Assembly: GCA_964388785.1 (NCBI GenBank)
Contig: CAYMBX010000011.1
Span: forward strand, 1-31,577
Origin: VGKU01 sp964388785
Lineage (GTDB): Bacteria; Patescibacteriota; Patescibacteriia; UBA9934; GWF2-40-263
Length of the DNA: 31,577 bases
Reading direction: 5' to 3'
This document shows, piece by piece, positions 7,944-16,323 of this stretch. The translations under genes were made by a program, and so were the position numbers. The notes under the pieces were generated by a model. It was not told the origin of the DNA. It did no database searches and saw nothing but the letters and a program-made list of their open reading frames with translations. The first letter of the stretch is position 1, and every line of letters starts with the position of its first letter.

Positions 7944-10405
7944 TACACCACACTGAGACGGGCAAATCCAATAAAGAGCAGAAGGAACAAAACGGTCATG
8001 ACAAACGGTGCGACCATGGAAACGACATTTTTCTTCTCAGGGTGAAATCCTCGAAGCAAAAGCGAGTTGGTCACGACCGAGACAGAACTGAGCGCCATGG
8101 CGAGCCCGGCCAATTCGGGACGTAACAGAATACCGATTCCCGCAAATACGCGTGCGGCGATCGGAATACCAGCAACGTTGTAGAAAAGCGCGAAAAATAA
8201 ATTCTGCCTTACTTTTGTCATCGTCTCTCGACTTAAACGAATCGCCGTGAGCACATCACGAAGATCACTCTTCATCATCACAATGCCTGCAGACTCCATT
8301 GCAACGTCCGTTCCGCTCCCCATCGCAATCCCGACATCGGCCTGCGCAAGAGCCGGGGCGTCATTGATACCGTCTCCAACCATCGCGACCCGCTGCCCTT
8401 GTTCCTGAATTTTTTTCACTTCCCGTGCCTTGTCTTCTGGTAGCACTTCTGAAAGAACGCGTGTAATTCCCGCTTGTTTTGCAATTGCCTGTGCGGTCCG
8501 TTCATTGTCTCCGGTAATCATGTAAACATCGATCCCCATTTTTTGAAGTGTACGAATCGTCTCCGCAGATGTTTCTTTCAGTAAATCCGCCGCAGCGACA
8601 ATTCCAAGCATTTGTTCCTTTCTTGCGAGCATCATCGCTGTCTTTCCCGCATCTTCCAACCGCTCGAGCTTACGTTCAAACTTCGCGATATCAAGCCCGA
8701 TATGTGCCATGAGCCGTCGATTTCCGAGCCAGTACGTTACTCCGTTGATGGTTCCGGATACCCCATGCCCCGGAATCGCCTTGAAGCCCTCTACAGACTG
8801 TGTGGCGATTCCTTCCTCCTGTGCATATGCACAGATGCTTTCTGCAAGCGGATGTTCAGATGTTTTCTCAAGACTTGCCGCAATCGCCAGTATTTCGTGC
8901 TCATCCATTCCGTTTACCGATTGCACATCCGTAACTTCCGGCCTTCCATTCGTAAGCGTTCCAGTTTTATCGAAAATCATGGCTTGCACGTGTGATGTTT
9001 CTTCGAGTGGTTCCCCACCTTTGATAAGAATTCCGTGTTCAGCACCCTTTCCCGTCCCCACCATCACCGCAGTCGGTGTCCCAAGTCCGAGTGCACACGG
9101 ACATGCAATGACGATCACGGAGACAAACGTGAGAAGTGAAAAACTCAATGACGCACCCAAGAGGAAATACCAGACAAGAAACGTCAGCACAGCCACTCCG
9201 ATCACCGCGGGCACAAACCATGCGGAAATCCGATCCGCATAAGCCTGGATGGGCGCTTTGGAGCCTTGTGCGTCCTCAATCAAACGAATGATTTGTGCAA
9301 GCGCAGTTTCCGACCCGATCTTTGTGGTGCGAAACTCGATACTTCCGTTTTTGTTCAGTGTCGCTCCAACCACTGTGTCTCCTTCTTTCTTTTCGACCGG
9401 AATACTCTCTCCTGTGAGCATGGATTGATCGACGGACGTAAGTCCTTTGGTGACAATCCCATCAACGGGAATTTTTTCTCCAGGTCGAACAACCACGATG
9501 TCCCCAACCACCACGTCTTCGACCGGAACATCAACCGTCTGGTCCCCACGCAAGACACGAGCTGTTTTCGGCTGGAGTCCCATCAACTTTTTAATCGCGT
9601 CGCTTGTCTTTCCTTTTGCCCGCACTTCCAGCCACTTACCTAACAGGACAAAGGTGATGAGAAAGACGCTGATCTCGAAATACAAATCCGGAATCTTGGA
9701 ACCCATCGGCGCCCAAACTGTCCCGTTCTGGACCACATAACGCAAGAACTCATAGAGACTATAGAGAAACGCCGTTGAAGTTCCGATCGCGATGAGGCTG
9801 TCCATGTTGAACGTTTTCATCCGAAGACTCGACCACATGCCTTTATAAAACCCGATACCTAAAACAAACTGCGCGGGAATCGCAAGAAGAAGGGAGATAA
9901 ATCCCATGCGTGGAAGAATCTGTTCCCCAAACGGCAACATGGGAAAAAATTCAAGCAGCATGAAGTACAAAAGTGGAATGCTCAACCCAAACCCCCAAAA
10001 GAAATACCGACCGTAATGCTGAATCTCCGCTTCGCGACGTTTTCGTTCCGCGTCACGGTCTTTGTCATCCGCAACCTCTGCGCGATACCCTGCTTTTTTA
10101 ACCACCTCTTTTAATTGTTCAACGGTCGTTTGAGATGCATCGAAAACCACACGGGCTTTTTCTGCACCGTAATTCACGTTTGCTTCTTTGACTCCCGGCA
10201 GTTTTTTCATTGCCCGTTCAATGAGTCCGGCGCAACTCGCACAATGCATCCCGTAGATATTGAACGCCAAACGCTGGTCTCCCGTCTCCGTAGATCGAGA
10301 GTCGATCGCGCCCTTCTGCTCTTGCCCCATCTGTTCCTCCAGCCCCTCCACCGTGACTTCGGCTTTCACATGAAAAACCAATCGGTCAAATGGATTACGT
10401 TTCAT
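7943..10405 (-). CDS. copA: Copper-translocating P1B-type ATPase
   Basis: ATP-driven export of Cu(I) across the cytoplasmic membrane. 820 residues. Order: an unusual ~45-residue N-terminal extension, one HMA domain with GMHCASC (52-58), membrane helices, actuator motif TGES (331-334), membrane CPC motif (435-437) in VIACPCALG, phosphorylation motif DKTGT (479-483), the SEHP motif and GDGINDAPALAQADVGIAMG. The CPC motif and HMA GMHCASC indicate Cu+ specificity (family knowledge). It follows copZ with an ATGA overlap and precedes the tiny membrane protein. Confidence 0.96.
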   Translation of the reverse strand: MKRNPFDRLVFHVKAEVTVEGLEEQMGQEQKGAIDSRSTETGDQRLAFNIYGMHCASCAGLIERAMKKLPGVKEANVNYGAEKARVVFDASQTTVEQLKEVVKKAGYRAEVADDKDRDAERKRREAEIQHYGRYFFWGFGLSIPLLYFMLLEFFPMLPFGEQILPRMGFISLLLAIPAQFVLGIGFYKGMWSSLRMKTFNMDSLIAIGTSTAFLYSLYEFLRYVVQNGTVWAPMGSKIPDLYFEISVFLITFVLLGKWLEVRAKGKTSDAIKKLMGLQPKTARVLRGDQTVDVPVEDVVVGDIVVVRPGEKIPVDGIVTKGLTSVDQSMLTGESIPVEKKEGDTVVGATLNKNGSIEFRTTKIGSETALAQIIRLIEDAQGSKAPIQAYADRISAWFVPAVIGVAVLTFLVWYFLLGASLSFSLLTFVSVIVIACPCALGLGTPTAVMVGTGKGAEHGILIKGGEPLEETSHVQAMIFDKTGTLTNGRPEVTDVQSVNGMDEHEILAIAASLEKTSEHPLAESICAYAQEEGIATQSVEGFKAIPGHGVSGTINGVTYWLGNRRLMAHIGLDIAKFERKLERLEDAGKTAMMLARKEQMLGIVAAADLLKETSAETIRTLQKMGIDVYMITGDNERTAQAIAKQAGITRVLSEVLPEDKAREVKKIQEQGQRVAMVGDGINDAPALAQADVGIAMGSGTDVAMESAGIVMMKSDLRDVLTAIRLSRETMTKVRQNLFFALFYNVAGIPIAARVFAGIGILLRPELAGLAMALSSVSVVTNSLLLRGFHPEKKNVVSMVAPFVMTVLFLLLFIGFARLSVV

Positions 10406-10617
10406 ACCATTGTTTCAATTTTATACTCCCCCAAACCCTCAATTTCTTTCTTCAATGACTCCGTATCCAATGTGCCATCGTGTGTCACGGTCGCCATGCC
10501 GGTTGTCGGATCAACCTCGCACCGACTCACCCCCGACAATTCCTGCACGACATCTTCAATAAGCACTTTGCAGGATGCGCAGTGCATCCCGGTAATTTTG
10601 AATGTGGTTGTTAACAT
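10402..10617 (-). CDS. copZ: Copper chaperone, HMA domain (CopZ-like)
   Basis: 71-residue single HMA domain: KITGMHCASCKVLIED has the metal-binding CxxC at residues 13-16. It is cytosolic and probably carries Cu(I) to CopA, whose start codon it overlaps by four bases (ATGA). It starts 12 bases after the stop of the HMA-TauE/SafE fusion gene, consistent with one operon. Confidence 0.9.
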   Translation of the reverse strand: MLTTTFKITGMHCASCKVLIEDVVQELSGVSRCEVDPTTGMATVTHDGTLDTESLKKEIEGLGEYKIETMV

Positions 10618-10629
10618 ACTTCGATATTG

Positions 10630-12207
10630 TTATGAAGCGACGACATTAAGCGTTCCTCGGTACATTCCCATTCCGCAACTGAACACATAACGACCGGCTT
10701 TCTCGGGAGTGAACTCCAAGACGTTGTTCTGCTTGTTCAGATAAACGCTTGCGCCCAGTTTCGGAATTTGCAACGCAGATCGGCATCCCCTTCCAATTCC
10801 GTTAATCTGCATGCGAACCGGCACGCCGGCTTTGACCGTAAATTCATCACTAGGACTGTAATAAGGCGCGGTATCAATCAAGGACATTTGGATCGTCTGC
10901 ACTCCGCTAACCAACCGAACGTTCGGATCATTCGCATTCACGGCCACGGCCTGTTCCTTTGCGGGCTCAAAGGTGATCTGAGGAGCAGTCACACCAGCAA
11001 GCGCCAATCCATTTTGTAAGTTCCAAATCCCCAGCACGACCACGAGTGCTCCTGAAAACTGAAAGAAAAACTTGCCCGCCTTCCCTTTAAGAGAACTCGA
11101 GGCGAATCCGAGCGCCAAAAGCGCCGGAACCGTGCCGAGCGCGAACCCTCCGAGCATGAGCGCGCTTTGTCCGAAACTTCCGGTCGTAAGCGCAAAGACC
11201 TGGAGTGACTGGGTGAACCCGCATGGAAGAAAGAACGTTGCGGCACCAAGCAGAAACGGCGCTGACCAATGTTCTTTGCCTTGCGCATCCACGATACGGT
11301 GACTGAGTGATTTGGGCATACGCGGCATGCAGGCTTTCAACCATCGTGGAGAAATCTTCAGCATGTCGAGTCCCATGATCAACATGTAAAACGCCGCGAG
11401 GATGATCAAACCTCCCGTCACGAGAGGTGAGAACGTAAACGCCTGGCCAAGCACCCCAATCAAGCCTCCCAGCAGGGCATATGCGACGACACGCCCTGTC
11501 GCGAATAATAACGCCGGACGCATACGCTGATTCGACGTTGCGCTTGCATACCGTTCATTGAATTTCGCCATACTCGAAAGCAAGAGACCACCTGAAACCG
11601 CGAGGCAGGATGATGTGCCCGCCACCACCCCAAGAACAACAGCCGCTGCAAAAGACATCGTTTCCGTCACCGTTCCTCCGGCCACCGAGAATCCGAGTTT
11701 TTCCAGAAGGGATCCAAGCAAGAGAACAAGGGCGAATAAACCGATGAGCCGGAAGAGATTCGGACGTTCTTCACATGTCGCTTGAACACGCGCTTGCGTC
11801 CATTCTCTGACTGTATATTTTTTGTCATGGATTGCGTTTTGAAGTTGCGGGATGTCCAAAGAACAGCTTTCATCACAGCGAATAACAGCCGTCCCGTTCC
11901 CTGCATTGACATCGACCGATTTCAATCCTGGCACGCGTTTGAGTTGCCGTTCGATCGTAATTTCACAGCTGCGACAAGTCATTCCATCGATACATACTTT
12001 CATCGTCTTCTCCGGCAGCTGCGCCTGAAATCCTTTTTCGCGAAGCTGCGAAATCAGCGTGCCGATATTCAGCCCCTCATCCGCATCGATTTCCGCGCGT
12101 CCTTGCCAGGTGTCAATCCGGCGAACGCCGGTGAATGCGTGCAGCTCTTTTTCAAAGCGTTCGGCATTTTCTTTGGTGAGATTTAAGACCTGTAATTTGA
12201 TGAGCAT
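10630..12207 (-). CDS. HMA-TauE/SafE-like membrane-cupredoxin fusion protein
   Basis: 525 residues in three parts. Residues 1-66 look like a degenerate HMA fold without cysteines; 67-135 are a genuine HMA with GMTCRSC. About 150-405 form a six-or-more-helix domain of the DsbD/TauE-SafE (UreH-like) type with GTSSCLAVSGG and FFLPCGFTQ, whose Cys and Pro-Cys resemble DsbD/CcdA half-motifs. The C-terminal ~80 residues resemble a cupredoxin, with potential ligands in GCRSALQIPKLG and SCGMGMYRG. The likely role is copper transfer across the membrane or metalloprotein assembly (inference from domains and the copZ/copA context). The ATG has no Shine-Dalgarno and lies 6 bases after a terminator-like T tract. 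Confidence 0.85.
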   Translation of the reverse strand: MLIKLQVLNLTKENAERFEKELHAFTGVRRIDTWQGRAEIDADEGLNIGTLISQLREKGFQAQLPEKTMKVCIDGMTCRSCEITIERQLKRVPGLKSVDVNAGNGTAVIRCDESCSLDIPQLQNAIHDKKYTVREWTQARVQATCEERPNLFRLIGLFALVLLLGSLLEKLGFSVAGGTVTETMSFAAAVVLGVVAGTSSCLAVSGGLLLSSMAKFNERYASATSNQRMRPALLFATGRVVAYALLGGLIGVLGQAFTFSPLVTGGLIILAAFYMLIMGLDMLKISPRWLKACMPRMPKSLSHRIVDAQGKEHWSAPFLLGAATFFLPCGFTQSLQVFALTTGSFGQSALMLGGFALGTVPALLALGFASSSLKGKAGKFFFQFSGALVVVLGIWNLQNGLALAGVTAPQITFEPAKEQAVAVNANDPNVRLVSGVQTIQMSLIDTAPYYSPSDEFTVKAGVPVRMQINGIGRGCRSALQIPKLGASVYLNKQNNVLEFTPEKAGRYVFSCGMGMYRGTLNVVAS

Positions 12208-12213
12208 AATAAT

Positions 12214-12257
12214 AAAAAACCAAACATGAATTCATTCGAACGAATGACATCGTTTGG
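12214..12257 (-). terminator. Intra-operon terminator/attenuator ahead of the copper fusion gene
   Basis: On the minus strand CCAAAC...GTTTGG outer arms (12252-12257 and 12220-12225) enclose a TCATTCG/CGAATGA inner stem and are followed by TTTTTT and then ATTATTATG. The T tract ends 6 bases before the start codon, leaving no room for a normal leader, so an attenuator or processing site controlling the downstream copper genes is plausible. Confidence 0.6.
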
Positions 12258-12262
12258 TTGAT

Positions 12263-12628
12263 CTAATCCAACAGAACAATGCACGAAAGATGTCTGTGAA
12301 GCAAAAATTGACGTATAGAATGACGCCAGCGTTGGAGAAAAAACCGAATGCGTTCGTGGGGGAAAGTAAAACCAAGGATCCGGACAAAAAGAATGGCCGC
12401 GAAAAACAGTTGAACAATACTCATGACAGCACTGGTGGGTTGGGACGCGGAAAGACAATGATCGAGACAGGTCACGTCCATGGAACCTTGTGTGGTCGTG
12501 GAGCACACATGATCAACGCAGCCGTCGTCCGTTTGTAACGTGTGTTCGACGTAATTCAAAAATCCCATTGAAAAAAACGGGGCGAGGAAAAAGACGATGC
12601 TCAGACTAAGTACGACAGACCGAAACAT
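12263..12628 (-). CDS. Cys/His-rich two-span membrane protein, first gene of copper operon
   Basis: 121 residues. An N-terminal hydrophobic segment (about 4-22) is followed by an external loop with clustered Cys and His (CVDHVCSTTTQ... and CLDHC, about 37-58) and a second membrane helix (about 69-88), then a basic His-containing tail. The loop could bind copper or form disulfides. No family recognised. The opposite-strand frame over the same DNA lacks comparable features, so the minus strand is preferred. A -10-like TAAAAT (12635-12640) lies 6 bases before the ATG, which suggests a leaderless mRNA. Confidence 0.65.
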   Translation of the reverse strand: MFRSVVLSLSIVFFLAPFFSMGFLNYVEHTLQTDDGCVDHVCSTTTQGSMDVTCLDHCLSASQPTSAVMSIVQLFFAAILFVRILGFTFPHERIRFFLQRWRHSIRQFLLHRHLSCIVLLD

Positions 12629-12650
12629 GTTTCAATTTTAAACCAAAACA

Positions 12651-12673
12651 AAAAAAATGACCAGATACGGTCA
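12651..12673 (-). terminator. Terminator overlapping the stop of the 100-aa membrane protein
   Basis: On the minus strand TGACC/GGTCA with a 6-base loop, followed by seven T. The TGA stop codon is the first part of the stem. Confidence 0.7.
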
Positions 12674-12973
12674 GTCGAAGCGGCCTTCGCGAGCTCGGTC
12701 CGTGGGCAGGTTGTCCTGGTGGAACGCACTGCCGCGGTGAGCGAGATCGCGCGCCATGTTGAGGCGCTCGGGAGGCGTCGCGCGGTCGATCACGAGCGTG
12801 ATCAGGCCGAGCGCGATGAACACGAGTGGGTACAGGAACGGGATGTGCTGGTTGAGGTCGAAATCGTCGCTCAGAACCCAGCGGATGTCGACGGCCAGCA
12901 GAAGTGCGGCGAGGCCGAACAGGAAGATGCGCGGCCGAGAGAAGAAACGTTGATCAGGCTTTTCGGTTTCCAA
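12671..12973 (-). CDS. Small two-span membrane protein, GC-rich, TTG start
   Basis: Unrecognised. From the TTG at 12971-12973 it is 100 residues: METEKPDQRFF..., a helix (about 17-33, FLFGLAALLLAVDIRWV), a second helix (about 46-64) and a polar tail rich in Arg/Asp. The frame extends upstream to ATG at 13013-13015 and 13073-13075, but the TTG has a near-perfect GGAGGT 5 bases upstream and the promoter (TTGACG-N17-TATCTT) puts the transcript start near 13010, so the upstream ATGs are unlikely. Codons end mainly in G/C, unlike the neighbouring kinase gene. Confidence 0.65.
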   Translation of the reverse strand: METEKPDQRFFSRPRIFLFGLAALLLAVDIRWVLSDDFDLNQHIPFLYPLVFIALGLITLVIDRATPPERLNMARDLAHRGSAFHQDNLPTDRAREGRFD

Positions 12974-13016
12974 CTGATACCTCCGTCGCGACACAGTGAA
13001 CGTCACGATCCACATG

Positions 13017-13045
13017 AAGATATCACGAAAATAGGATTCCGTCAA
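13017..13045 (-). promoter_or_regulatory. Promoter of the 100-aa membrane protein gene
   Basis: -35 TTGACG (13040-13045) lies inside the kinase gene's terminator hairpin, 17 bases from TATCTT (13017-13022), with TG one base before the -10 (extended -10). The same layout recurs before pgpA and the beta-barrel-like gene. Confidence 0.55.
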
Positions 13046-13057
13046 TCGACGGAATCC
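13034..13057 (-). terminator. Hairpin at the end of the kinase gene
   Basis: Perfect 10-bp stem GGATTCCGTC/GACGGAATCC with a 4-base loop that contains part of the kinase stop codon, followed by TATTTTC. The weak T tract makes termination efficiency uncertain. Confidence 0.55.
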
Positions 13058-14277
13058 CATACGAGTAATGCGCACCCAAGTGCAGTCCCATCAAAAGGAT
13101 CTTGTAAGCATGCGGGGATTCCACTGGTTTTTTCCTGAATTTCAACCACGTATCCGTCCCGTGCCACGCCCCCATCGATAATCAGTTCGTTTGGTTTGTT
13201 CGGTAATTTCTGAAGAAGCCGATCCACTTTTTTTGCCAACGATGAAAAGTACGCTAACAATCTCGGAAGTGTCGGAAGTAGTTTGGCCACCGTTTCCCCA
13301 CTCCCTTCTATCTTCGCTTCTAACGCATACACGCTTCCATTCCCGCGCGTCGGCACAAGCGTGGTAAAAAACGGAGGATGCGCTATGAAACGCGATCCCA
13401 AAATTTGCACCAAAAAAACACCGGTTCCGTATGTTACTTTTGTGACTGCTCTTTTGTGTTCTGTGAGAACACACTGAGCCGCATACGAACTGGCTTGTTG
13501 GTCTCCACACACAGCAACGACAGAGAGACGTTTTCCCAAAATCGCCGAATTCAGACGTCCAAAATGTGCACGCGAAGGACAAACACGAGGAAGAATGCTT
13601 CGAGGAATCTCAAACGTGTTTAACAGATGCTCGGACCACTCGCGACGACGGAGATCAAACAAGAGTGTCCGTGATGCATTCGTCTCGTCCGTCACATGTG
13701 GATGGTCTTCGCACAAATTCCAGATAAGCCAGCTATCAATGGTTCCAAACATTAATCTGTTCTCTTTGAGGAGCGCTTGCGACTTCGGGATCCGTCTCAA
13801 AATCCAACGGATTTTCGATGCGGAAAAATACGGATCGAGCGGGAGACCTGTTGTGTCCCTCACAAATGCTTCGACGGTTTTTGTGCGGGATCGGCAATAC
13901 GCACGGGTTCGCGTATCTTCCCACCCAATCACCGGATAAACCGGACGGCCTGTTTTTGAATCCCAAAGGACAGTCGCCTCCCGCTGATTTGTGATTCCAA
14001 GCGCCTGTATGTTTTCGCGGCGAATCCCCGAATCACGTACGGCTTTTTTCAAAACAAATTTAGATGCGCGCAGAATTTCCAACGCATCTTGTTCCACCCA
14101 ACCAGACTTTGGTCGCTGTTTCCCAATCCCTTTATACGCTTTCGCGATGATCCGATCGTTTCCATCAAATACAAATGCCTTCACCCCGGTTGTCCCGGCA
14201 TCAAGCACAAGCACGTAACCTGTACGGGATTTATTCGGAAGTGAGCAGGTTTTGAAAAACGGTTTTGGAATCTGCAT
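13042..14277 (-). CDS. FGGY-family carbohydrate kinase (glycerol kinase-like), shortened
   Basis: Likely phosphorylates glycerol or a related polyol with ATP. The N-terminal FGGY domain is clear: LVLDAGTTGVKAF (phosphate loop), GITNQREATVLWD, and GDQQASSYAAQ with the catalytic Asp. About 410 residues instead of ~500: after the ALEAKIEGSGETVAKL segment the frame passes almost directly to ELIIDGGVARDG, so roughly 80 residues of the C-terminal domain are missing without a frameshift. It overlaps the end of gpsA, which suggests glycerol-3-phosphate metabolism. The start is uncertain: ATG 14275-14277 (used), ATG 14296-14298, or GTG 14212-14214 just after the gpsA stop. Confidence 0.82.
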   Translation of the reverse strand: MQIPKPFFKTCSLPNKSRTGYVLVLDAGTTGVKAFVFDGNDRIIAKAYKGIGKQRPKSGWVEQDALEILRASKFVLKKAVRDSGIRRENIQALGITNQREATVLWDSKTGRPVYPVIGWEDTRTRAYCRSRTKTVEAFVRDTTGLPLDPYFSASKIRWILRRIPKSQALLKENRLMFGTIDSWLIWNLCEDHPHVTDETNASRTLLFDLRRREWSEHLLNTFEIPRSILPRVCPSRAHFGRLNSAILGKRLSVVAVCGDQQASSYAAQCVLTEHKRAVTKVTYGTGVFLVQILGSRFIAHPPFFTTLVPTRGNGSVYALEAKIEGSGETVAKLLPTLPRLLAYFSSLAKKVDRLLQKLPNKPNELIIDGGVARDGYVVEIQEKTSGIPACLQDPFDGTALGCALLVWDSVD

Positions 14278-15124
14278 GTTGGTTGATGATTTGATCAAGC
14301 GCGGTCAAAATGGGCAAACGCGGCCGATCATGGCCAAGAAGTTGCAAAACAGAAACAACCGATCGACATCCTTCGCTTGGAGTCTTGCATTCTCCGGTAA
14401 GCGCAATCTGACGGCCTGTTTCGCGATTGAACGAACCGGGGCTGAAGGAAGTCGCGACAAAATCTCCGACCCCCGCAGGCCCGCGCATCACTTCCACATC
14501 CCGCCCGAGCTGCTTGGCGATTTCACACATCTCTCTGAATCCGTGAGCGGCGAGCCAACCCTTGGCATTCCACCCCCATCCAAGTCCGTCCGCAATTCCC
14601 AACACCACCGCATAGATATTTTTCAAAACGGATGAAAGAGCGACGGCTGTTGAGTCACTCATGTGTTCAATTCGCAATGGTGAGTCAACGAACAATTCAT
14701 GCACAAGTTCGAAGACGCGAATATCCTGTGCGCCAATAACTCCAACACCTGGCAACCCTTCTTCAAGCTCTTCTGCAAGCAGAGGTCCTCCCATGACACC
14801 ACAAGGCTGATCGGTGTTTAGCGCTTCTTTCAATACAACGTCCATGGTCTTGAGTGTCTCAGCTTCGAGTCCTTTTGCAAGCGAAACCACACAGGTTTCT
14901 GAAGAAAGGTGCGGCGCCATATCGGTTGCGACCTTGCGTATCACCCATGAGGGCACACACAGAAAAACTGCATCCGCGCCGGCAACCGCCTCTTTAATCG
15001 ATTGAACCCCTCCGACGATTTTGCCCGGGTCTTTATCCCATGCCCGGATTTCCGCGCGACCGTTCATAAGACCTGCAAGCGCACCGCCAATTTCTCCAAA
15101 ACCAATAAATGTCACTTGTTTCAT
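14231..15124 (-). CDS. gpsA: Glycerol-3-phosphate dehydrogenase [NAD(P)+]
   Basis: Makes sn-glycerol-3-phosphate from dihydroxyacetone phosphate for phospholipids. 297 residues from MKQVTFIGFGEIGGALAG, whose GxGxxGxxxA is the dinucleotide-binding loop. Further support: VVSLAKGLE, a GGPLLAEEL segment corresponding to GPSFAxE, the catalytic-Lys region LKNIYAVVLGIADGLGWGWNAK, and GPAGVGDFVAT matching GxAGxGDL. A little shorter than E. coli GpsA (339). The frame continues upstream, but the start at MKQVTF lies 1 base after the pyrD stop. In an operon with pyrD and the kinase. Confidence 0.93.
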   Translation of the reverse strand: MKQVTFIGFGEIGGALAGLMNGRAEIRAWDKDPGKIVGGVQSIKEAVAGADAVFLCVPSWVIRKVATDMAPHLSSETCVVSLAKGLEAETLKTMDVVLKEALNTDQPCGVMGGPLLAEELEEGLPGVGVIGAQDIRVFELVHELFVDSPLRIEHMSDSTAVALSSVLKNIYAVVLGIADGLGWGWNAKGWLAAHGFREMCEIAKQLGRDVEVMRGPAGVGDFVATSFSPGSFNRETGRQIALTGECKTPSEGCRSVVSVLQLLGHDRPRLPILTALDQIINQHADSKTVFQNLLTSE

Positions 15125-15125
15125 A

Positions 15126-16235
15126 TTAATTTGTTGAACTTCCGATGGCTTCATGAATCGAAGAGAATCCATCACGCGTCAGTAAAGAGACGAGTCCTTT
15201 ATTGATCTGACCGATCAGTTGCGGTCCTTGAAAAATCATTCCTGTCGCAAGCTGAACAAGCGACGCACCGCACCGAATCTTTTCATAGGCATCACTCGCG
15301 GAAAACACACCACCGGAACCAATCAACACAAATCGTTTCCCAACATGTCGATAAAAATGACAGAGAAGCTCATTGGAAGCACGAAAAACAGGTTTCCCAC
15401 TCAGTCCGCCTTTGGAGAACGGGATGGGTTCATCCGGTTTAATTTCGGGACGATCTCGACGTTTGGTCAAATTTGAAAAGATGAGGCCCTGCACACGATG
15501 AGCACTCGCGATCTCAACGAGCGTCTCCAATTCCCCCACGGAAAGATCGACAGGCATTTTCAAAAAAATAGGTTTGTGTGTTTCAATTGCATCTATTGAG
15601 AACAAAAGTTGTTCAAGCAACTCAGGGCTCGTATAGGGCTCGCCCCCAAATGCATTCGGACAGCTGATGTTAATGGTCACGTAGTTGGCGACCGGAAGCA
15701 CACGCTCAAACGCAAATGTATAATCCCTGATCCCCTCCTGTGTTTGACATGTCTCGGGGCTATTTGTTTTTGCCACACTGACCCCGATCGGGATCGTCCG
15801 CTCGCGCACGCGTAAACGACTTGCCACCGCTTCACAACCGTCATTTTTCAATCCGTAATACACGAGCAGTGACTGTGATTTTGGAAGCCGCCACAAGCGA
15901 GGCTTCGCGTTGCCTGCGCACGGCTTTCCTGTCACAGATCCGATTTCGGCAAATCCAAAACCGATGTCCGGAAGTATCTCCGTCAAATGACCGTCTTTAT
16001 CAAAGCCGGCTGTCAGTCCAATGGGATTGAGAAATTCCATGCCCAACAGACGCTGCACCAATGCCGGGTGCGTATAATTCCAAAGGACACGTGCCAATGC
16101 ACGTGCGGAGGCATGATGCCCCATCCACTCCCCAACGGTTGTCATGCGATCATGCACCATTTCGGGATCAAAACGAAATGCAATCGGCTTAAACGCATGA
16201 CGATAAAGAAACGCCTGTGCCTCGGTTGCAAACAT
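15126..16235 (-). CDS. pyrD: Dihydroorotate dehydrogenase, class 2 architecture
   Basis: Oxidises dihydroorotate to orotate in pyrimidine synthesis. 369 residues, with the N-terminal helical extension of class 2 enzymes (YRHAFKPIAFRFDPEMVHD) that contacts the membrane and quinone. Class 2 core motifs follow: GLTAGFDKDG, FAEIGSVTGKP, GNAKPRLWRLP and, near the C-terminus, IGSGGVFSASDAYEKI. The active-site loop reads NISCPN with Cys192 where class 2 enzymes normally have Ser and class 1 enzymes have Cys. The start at MFATEAQ was chosen because the extension begins there; the frame is open 16 codons further upstream. Confidence 0.92.
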   Translation of the reverse strand: MFATEAQAFLYRHAFKPIAFRFDPEMVHDRMTTVGEWMGHHASARALARVLWNYTHPALVQRLLGMEFLNPIGLTAGFDKDGHLTEILPDIGFGFAEIGSVTGKPCAGNAKPRLWRLPKSQSLLVYYGLKNDGCEAVASRLRVRERTIPIGVSVAKTNSPETCQTQEGIRDYTFAFERVLPVANYVTINISCPNAFGGEPYTSPELLEQLLFSIDAIETHKPIFLKMPVDLSVGELETLVEIASAHRVQGLIFSNLTKRRDRPEIKPDEPIPFSKGGLSGKPVFRASNELLCHFYRHVGKRFVLIGSGGVFSASDAYEKIRCGASLVQLATGMIFQGPQLIGQINKGLVSLLTRDGFSSIHEAIGSSTN

Positions 16236-16275
16236 ACGCCTGTATTCTACTCCCAACGCGTAGCATCGCCAATCC

Positions 16276-16304
16276 TTTACCAAATCTGTGTTCTTTGCTA
16301 GAAT
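16276..16304 (+). promoter_or_regulatory. Promoter of typA
   Basis: -35 TTTACC (16276-16281), 17-base spacer, -10 TAGAAT (16299-16304, 5/6). Predicted start near 16311 leaves a leader of about 13 bases without a Shine-Dalgarno. Confidence 0.55.
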
Positions 16305-16323
16305 CCGCCGGTAAATTCATCCT

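Noticed and set aside
7690..7971. 93-residue minus-strand frame between ftsH and copA
   Set aside because: No domain or membrane pattern, many Arg/Cys, overlaps the copper operon terminator; the 47-residue frame in another phase is far more convincing.
12254..12538. 94-residue plus-strand frame in the copper locus
   Set aside because: Antisense to the Cys/His-rich membrane protein, low complexity Lys/Asn, no motif or promoter.
13042..14277. Kinase as a frameshifted pseudogene
   Set aside because: The frame is continuous on both sides of the missing block and conserved motifs are intact, so a deletion is favoured over decay.
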